NCBI GenBank assembly: GCA_032207245.1
Contig: CM063504.1
Location: forward strand, 83,306,344 to 83,370,343
Direction of reading: 5' to 3'
Source: Pardosa pseudoannulata
Lineage: Eukaryota > Arthropoda > Arachnida > Araneae > Lycosidae
Length of the DNA stretch: 64,000 nt
In this document: one piece after another, positions 58,751-64,000 of the stretch
How the letters are laid out: each line of letters begins with the position of its first letter
Numbering within the stretch: the first letter of the stretch is position 1
Translations under genes and position numbers: made by a program
The notes under the pieces: model-generated
Told to the model about the DNA's origin: nothing
What the model saw: only the letters and a program-made list of their open reading frames with translations
The model's database searches: none

Positions 58751-59290
58751 ATTGGACTCAGCTTAATGTGATCAGTTTGGGACACCATGATTTTGATAAC
58801 AATAACCGATTGATAACAACAAACGATATGCAAAATTAGATAAATTTAACCCCTCCCTTTAATTCACACGCACTAAATTTCAAAATAAAATGAAAAAACT
58901 CACCTTATATTTATGTACTGTATATTATCCTTTAAGACACAATAATTGTTTACATAATAAAAATAATTGATCAATTGTTGACTGTCTACAATTCTTTCTA
59001 AGAAGCTCATTGATAAATCGTTCGTAATCATAATGTTTTTTAAAGTCATCGGAGTGGTGTTGTACTCCACGTTTCAACACTTTCAATGCAATTCAGAAGC
59101 TGAGAAATGTTTAACTGCGCTGCAGCATTGCGCTGACTCATATTTGGTAACCTATCATAACGATTTAAAATTTCGATATTTAGTTTTAATGTTAAATAAT
59201 TTCGCTTTCTGGCTTCAATATCAACAATTTGCATGTAAGAAAGCAAGCTTACATGAGCCCTTTTCCCCATTTATTATTCAAAATTTTAGT
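58751..59290 (-). mobile_element. Tigger/pogo element 3, right-truncated
   Basis: Starts ATTGGACTCAGCTTAATGTG, then GATAACAATAACCGATTGATA and the same interior as Tigger 1, without the nested insertion. The sequence leaves Tigger homology near 59290, inside the N-terminal coding part, so the distal inverted repeat is absent. Confidence 0.88.
59046..59270 (-). pseudogene. Tigger transposase N-terminal CENP-B-type domain
   Basis: The minus-strand frame contains IEARKRNYLTLKLNIEILNR, then YDRLPNMSQRNAAAQLNIS, which is the first helix-turn-helix of CENP-B/Tigger proteins at its fullest in this window. After LNIS it jumps into C-terminal-derived sequence in another frame. The DDE catalytic domain is missing. 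In the family this domain binds the inverted repeats. Confidence 0.78.
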
Positions 59291-59849
59291 TTCTCCTCTT
59301 TATTTTAATCTTATTTTCCCAGTCATTAAATTCGAACGAAAAAATTTTTCATTCCTTCAACCGAACCCCGAATTTCTTGGTGGGAATTCTCAAAGCTAAA
59401 AGTGATATTGCTGGCATTTTAATAATAATAACTCTCCCAGGAAAAATCTGTAACGATCAGCAATAATAGTCATCCTGAAAGACACACTTTTTCAGACGTC
59501 TGTAATCAAAAGTTACTCTCTTTAAGAAATTAATTGTTGTCTCAGCATTTTCCCACCAGACTTAAACCCCACGTGGTACTTATTTCTCTCTCGCTCAATG
59601 TTGGCGTTACGAGGTTTACACAGAGAGCATTCTGACACTGTCCAGTTCAGATTTCTCTGGATTTTGTCCTAATTTTGATGATATGAAATAAAAATTATGA
59701 CGAGCGATGTATTTATTCATGTCAGAAGTTTATCGGGACTTTTGGCAGCCCAGTATGCCCGGACTGAGGAAAATAATAGGGGCAGTTTAAAGGGCTTTTC
59801 ATTTATAAATGTAGGTCCGGTTTGTTCATCGTTACATATCTATAATTAA
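59291..59849. other. Unassigned stretch
   Basis: Mixed composition, no recognised frame or terminus. Confidence 0.45.
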
Positions 59850-59851
59850 TA

Positions 59852-60467
59852 CAAGGTGTCCCAAAACGACCGCATAAACTCTGCACAGCTAGATTCCTCG
59901 TTGGGAGTAATAATAACTGCCCAAAGAAGCGTTCCTGTACGATCCATAGTTTACGAGAAAAATACGAAAAAATATTCAAAGTATGAAGTCACTTCCGGTG
60001 CAAGAAAACACTTTATTGGACATATCAACAACAGTATTTGCATATCTTTCCAGACGATAATGCTTAAAACGTTAGAAGCACCTATCGCGTCATGCATGCG
60101 CGCGTGCCATGTAATGACGTTAAGCCGCCATTGAACTGGTATTTAAAAGGCTGCATCTTGCAGCTACCGGTAGTCTTCGTATGGTGGCCATGTGTTCCGT
60201 TCGTGATTACTGAGACATGTACCTGATGTACACCCGATGTAATGGAAATGCCTTATGAACTGTTATACAGTATGCTCGTGCATATACTGTTGCTGATTTG
60301 TTCAATAAAGTGTTTTTTCTTACACCTGCAGTGACGTCACACTTTGTTTTTCGTATTTTTCTTATAAACTATGGATCGTAAAAGTAGGCTTCTTTGGGCA
60401 GTTTTTATGTACTCCCAATGAGGAATTCAGCTGTGCAGAGTTTATGCGGTCGTTTTGGAACACCCTG
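59852..60467. mobile_element. TA-flanked element with ~120-bp inverted repeats (616 bp)
   Basis: Ends CAAGGTGTCCCAAAACGACC and GGTCGTTTTGGAACACCCTG, with TA at 59850-59851 and 60468-60469. The inverted similarity continues for about 120 bp on each side, through AAACTCTGCACAGCT, AACTGCCCAAAGAAG and GATCCATAGTTTA to AAAAATACGAAAAA. Long inverted repeats with a TA duplication suggest a Tc1/mariner-related non-autonomous element. The ~375-bp centre has no transposase motif. Frames of 92 and 112 residues partly overlap the arms and are incidental. Confidence 0.88.
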
Positions 60468-60469
60468 TA

Positions 60470-61364
60470 TATACCCATATATATAGAAAGAGTGACACTG
60501 ACTTATATAAGATGCGCTTCCATTACGGGCTACACTTACTCTACATAAAAGTCTGTTCATGTGATGGCACATAGGACATGCAAAGCTCTTTTTTTTAAAT
60601 AACCAGTCATAATACAGGTTATGCAAACATTTGAAAGAATTGTGAATTTGATATAAAATAGTGTTAAAATTTAATAAATGCATATCACGTTTCATAGTCG
60701 AAATACCTTCATATAGCAATATTAATTTTAAAGAATGCTGCAATACTTGAAGGTTTGAGAGTTATTTTGTTTTATACTTGTTTTTGTTTTAAGCTAATTT
60801 AGTAGAATAAACATTTCTGAGTAAATATACACAATGTTATTATAAAGTAAATGTTCAGATACTTCTTGAAGATTAAAATTTAATAGCATTATGTTGTAAC
60901 TCTATCTCTTTAATTGTGAAACACGAAAGAAATCAGACAAACAGGATTCCGAAAAGTAATTACTTAAACTTGAGATGAAAACAGTTAATTAATGGGGAGA
61001 TTTTCTTAGGTATAATTGAGTGCATGAGATGGGAGATCCGTTTTTAAAATAAACGGTTAATTAAGTGGCAGGACTTGTTATGCAGTACGGTTGAGGAAAT
61101 ATACGACTCCTGTTTTTTAAAATTCCCGCAAATAGGACAATATAGCTTGACATTCCAACACTTTAAGTAGCAACACATTTTCCTGTTTTTATTTGTGTAA
61201 TCATAGCGTACATTTGAAAGCTTTTCTTGCTTTTTCAAAATGTAAACACACAATTTCCTCATTTTATCAAGTATGTTACATTAATATAGCTTTTATTTTC
61301 ACCGCAAGTATATTTAAAGTGATATTAGTGAAAAACCTGTATTCTTGAGTTATTAACAATGCAT
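60470..61364. other. AT-rich stretch, no gene seen
   Basis: Cys-containing minus frames (60405-60743, 61044-61262) do not match a domain I recognise. Confidence 0.4.
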
Positions 61365-61550
61365 GGCCGAAATGTGGCCGTTTGGTTAGAGTGCTGGCCT
61401 TCGGAACCGGAGTTCGTGGGTTCGAATCCCACAGTAGCATAGATGTTTGTAGCCGTTCGGAATCGGCTTTAGCTGTAGGTCCCGGTCTCATTAGCCCTCG
61501 TTTTGCAAAACGTAGACCGTAGCACTCCAAACAACTTAACTTAACCTAAC
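61365..61550 (+). mobile_element. tRNA-derived SINE, family 1
   Basis: Head AAATGTGGCCGTTTGGTTAG (A box), GTGGGTTCGAATCCCAC (B box), GTAGCCGTTCGGAATCGGCT, GGTCCCGGTCTCATTAGCCC, and a tail AACAACTTAACTTAACC that differs from the usual CCAAA repeats. Confidence 0.92.
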
Positions 61551-62165
61551 ATGGTAGAATAGGATAAATAGTCATGTACGAAGCACCGAAAAAAAGTAAA
61601 GAACTTCAAGCAACTTTACGTTGCTTGAAAAAAAGTAAAATTCGTAATCTTATCCCCCCCCTTCCCCGCTCTCTTGCAATAAAAATTACAATAAAATTTT
61701 TCTACAAGATGCGAATCTATTTGAAAACATTGTATAAATATATATATATATATAGATATTTATCTTACTCATTTAAAACTTTTCACTATATTGATTAATT
61801 ATTGTTATTAGAATGAATTTTCGTAACGTAACACTCAGTTTTGTACTTAGTATTAGAGCAAATAGAACAATAGAATCACTGCTTTTCTTGTTACTATAGG
61901 ACAGTGAAAATCCTCTCAAAAGAAGTATATTCTTACCTATGATTCTTTATATATTTGTTGCTACAAATCGTTACTCAGTGCAATCTTTAAAAAAAGAAAA
62001 TTAAATATTATAAAAAATTTATATTCGTAAGTTTACAAAAAATTAGGTTCTAATTCCACCCATCAAAGCTAACTTTTGTCATTCTTCTTGTCTCGATGTG
62101 TTTGAACAAGCAGTCCTTTAGAAAACATCGATATTTTGCCAAACAATCTTCCTCATTTTGTTTAC
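61551..62165. repeat. Duplicated block, copy 1
   Basis: Aligns with 62541-62990 and then 63508-63820: shared CTACAAGATGCGAATCTATT, TAACACTCAGTTTTGTA, ACAATAGAATCACTGCTTTT, CATCAAAGCT and CAGTCCT-TAGAAAACATCGA. This copy has neither the 520-bp insertion nor the SINE found in copy 2. Confidence 0.9.
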
Positions 62166-62540
62166 ATTTTAGGGAGCGACTGAACCGCCAAGCGAGAAGG
62201 TAGTACGCTAGGGATCGACGCCTGGCGTACTTGAACGAGTCTCCTTAGCGATTTCACTGTTTAAGAATCCTTGTTTATTTTCATTCTTTGTGTGCTTCTT
62301 TAGTGTGTGTGTTGGTAAAATAAATGCTTGTCCTTGAAAAAACTGGAGTCAATTTCGATACCAACTTATACCAGAAAACCCAGACCCAATGTTTTTTCGC
62401 ATAATAAATATTTTTTATGTTATTTTATCACATATACAATTAAACTTCACCAATGCAGACGATAATAATTTAATTTAGTTCATAGAATAAACTTTCTTTA
62501 TACTTTAATATTCCTACATGATGAATAGTGGGCTTATAAG
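62166..62540. other. Spacer between duplicated blocks, LTR-like
   Basis: Less AT-rich sequence GAACCGCCAAGCGAGAAGGT, then GGTAAAATAAATGCTTGTCC with an AATAAA signal. It resembles the 3' part of an LTR but no TG/CA boundary or priming site can be fixed. Confidence 0.3.
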
Positions 62541-63820
62541 CATGGTAGAATTGGATAAGGATTGGTAGAAGGATTAGCTCTAGCAGTTTACTCGAAAAAA
62601 TTAAAATTCGCCATCTTAGCCCCCCTCTTCCCCTTCCTCTTACAATAAAAATTACAATAAATATTTACTACAAGATGCGAATCTATTTGAAAACATTGTA
62701 TTAAATATAAATAGATATTTATTTTACTCATCTAAAAATTTTCACAATATTGATTATTTAATGTTATTAGAATGAATTCCCGAAACGTAACACTCAGTTT
62801 TGTATTTAGTATTAGAGCAAATAGAACAATAGAATCACTGCTTTTCTTTTTACAAAAGGACAGTGAAAATCTTGTCAAAAAAAGTGCATTCCTATCTTTG
62901 TTTCTTTAGATATTTGTTTCTACAAGTTGCTTTGCAGTGAAATCTTAAAAAATAATAATAATAATAAAATAAAAATCATATTCGTACGTGAGACACTGTA
63001 TTTTCCCTCGCTGGTATTTCAATTAAATTTAATATAGCATATATATGTAGAAGTAAAAAACAACTCAACCCTGAGGAAACTAAAAGAGAGAAACGAACTC
63101 GTTTGTTTACTTTTGATAGAAGTCAGTTAGACGGCAATGTGTGCAGACGGCACTTCTCGCTGACCGCTTTTTGACCGCCAAGACGGACGCTAATGTTGTG
63201 CCAGACGGGCACTGATGTCCAGTTTTATTTTAATTCTCCCTAGACGCCAATTTTTTACATAATGTGTAAATAGTTTAAGTTAAATAAGCTCATTTTAGTT
63301 GAGCTTTTGCATATTTTCTACACCGTGGGAATAAATCTCCCACATATATATGGTTATGTTCCAAAAATTTCCGAGCAAAAAAAGGGTTTTAAAAGTGTTT
63401 TATACAATTTTTCTTAATAAAGAAAGCATTCTACAAAATGGAGCCGAAATGCCGCAACTATATAGTTTGTCACACTCCATAGATGTTCAGTTTGTGTTCC
63501 TGATCTCAAGTTTACAAAATCAGGTTTTAATTCCAACCATCAAAGCTCACCTTTGTCATTCTTCTTCTGTCGAAATGGAATGATGGCTGAATGGTTAGGG
63601 CACTGACCTTCGGAACCGGAGTTCGTGGGTTCGAATCCCACTGTGGCATGGATGTTCGTAGCCGTTCGGAATCGGCTTTAAGCTGTAGGTACCGCTCTCA
63701 TTAGCCTTCGTGTTGCAAAAAATAGACCGTAGTGCTCCCAAAACAACCAATCTGTCGAAATGTTTGAACAAACAGTCCTCTAGAAAACATCGACATTTTA
63801 CCAAACTAGCTTCTCCATGA
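62541..63820. repeat. Duplicated block, copy 2 (interrupted)
   Basis: Homology to copy 1 is broken twice. A ~520-bp unrelated segment lies at 62990-63508 between ATATTCGTA and AGTTTACAAAA, and a SINE lies at 63578-63750. The 520-bp segment has inverted tips TGAGA / TCTCA, an AATAAA signal at 63330-63335 and no duplication I can see. Its class is unknown. Confidence 0.85.
63578..63750 (+). mobile_element. tRNA-derived SINE, family 1, perfect 12-bp target duplication
   Basis: Head GAATGATGGCTGAATGGTTA (A box), GTGGGTTCGAATCCCAC (B box), GTAGCCGTTCGGAATCGGCT, then GTAGACCGTAGTGCTCCC and an A-rich tail. TCTGTCGAAATG flanks both sides exactly (63566-63577, 63751-63762). The paralogous copy-1 site (CTTGTCTCGATGTGTTTG) is empty. 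This is the cleanest SINE insertion in the window. Confidence 0.97.
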
Positions 63821-63824
63821 TTTT

Positions 63825-64000
63825 GGTTTGGTTTGGTCTAATCAGACCGGGATCTACTGCTTAAAGCCGATTTCGACAGGCACAAATAACCATGAATGCT
63901 GTAGTACCGGTACCCACTCATCCGGTACCGAGTACCGAGCCCACGATATCCGGTAACCGAAGAGCAGCGTCCTACCCATTTGACCACTATTTAGACCTGA
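63825..64000 (-). mobile_element. tRNA-derived SINE, family 1, cut by the window edge
   Basis: Starts with the inverse tail GGTTTGGTTTGGTC and continues CAGACCGGGATCTACTGCTT and AAAGCCGATTTCGACAGGC. The middle has extra GGTACCGAGTACCGAG-like duplication. The B box is damaged and the 5' end reaches the window boundary. Confidence 0.8.

Noticed and set aside
59856..60134. 92-residue frame at the left end of the TA-flanked element
   Set aside because: Covers the inverted repeat arm; the other arm has a frame for the same geometric reason.
61365..61550. True tRNA gene from the A-box and B-box motifs
   Set aside because: The same head occurs in more than ten copies with a conserved non-tRNA body and CCAAA tail, and acceptor stems do not pair; these are SINEs.

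Overview
This window is nuclear DNA from a multicellular animal. It is strongly AT-rich, has no long open reading frames, and is packed with eukaryotic transposons (hAT, Tigger/pogo, Tc1/mariner, piggyBac, a probable Harbinger), non-LTR and LTR retrotransposon remains, tRNA-derived SINEs and satellite arrays. An arthropod is the best guess. The high-copy tRNA-derived SINE with a CCAAA-type tail and the mix of DNA transposons would suit a chelicerate such as a spider, but that is inference and not shown by the sequence. Nothing looks bacterial: there are no operons, CRISPR arrays or ribosome-binding-site gene starts.

Layout. 0-6.4 kb: an hAT remnant with a perfect 8-bp target duplication, two tandem arrays, a TTAA-flanked piggyBac-type MITE, and a piggyBac C-terminal Cys-rich tail. 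7.7-13.5 kb: one SINE, a solo LTR with 4-bp duplications, and a ~150-bp satellite whose first monomer is inverted. 13.6-17.6 kb: a cluster of hAT elements, one rearranged around a 565-bp tandem triplet, then a piggyBac-type MITE. 18-22.4 kb: a GC-richer unique stretch (a possible host promoter or exon) and a Tigger element carrying a nested TAA-flanked insertion. 24.8-32.4 kb: microsatellites and two long ~181-186 bp arrays. 33.8-39.5 kb: a SINE cluster, a ~350-bp inverted duplication, two MITEs, a SINE-armed palindrome and a second solo LTR. 40.6-44.1 kb: a piggyBac derivative filled with a ~182-bp array, abutting a Tigger that holds an hAT with a perfect 8-bp duplication. 44.4-46.9 kb: a 357-bp exon-like array split by a LINE fragment. 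47.6-52.8 kb: a 183-bp array, a Tc1 transposase tail split by a piggyBac element, a second piggyBac-type MITE and a second SINE family. 54.7 kb: a THAP-domain exon, the best candidate for a protein-coding exon, behind a concentric palindrome centred on TATAA. 55.7-64 kb: a hairpin MITE, a Tigger copy duplicated with its flank, a TA-flanked element with ~120-bp inverted repeats, and a duplicated block in which one copy holds a SINE and the other is its empty site.

No multi-gene system is visible. The transposase fragments (hAT, Tigger, Tc1, piggyBac) are internally deleted or frameshifted, so the elements are non-autonomous. The main interest is architectural: (i) unrelated tandem arrays share a ~180-bp period and several lie inside transposons; (ii) nested insertions and empty sites let insertion order be read directly; (iii) an exon-like repeat with splice-donor-like sequence; (iv) the THAP exon with its palindromic upstream region.
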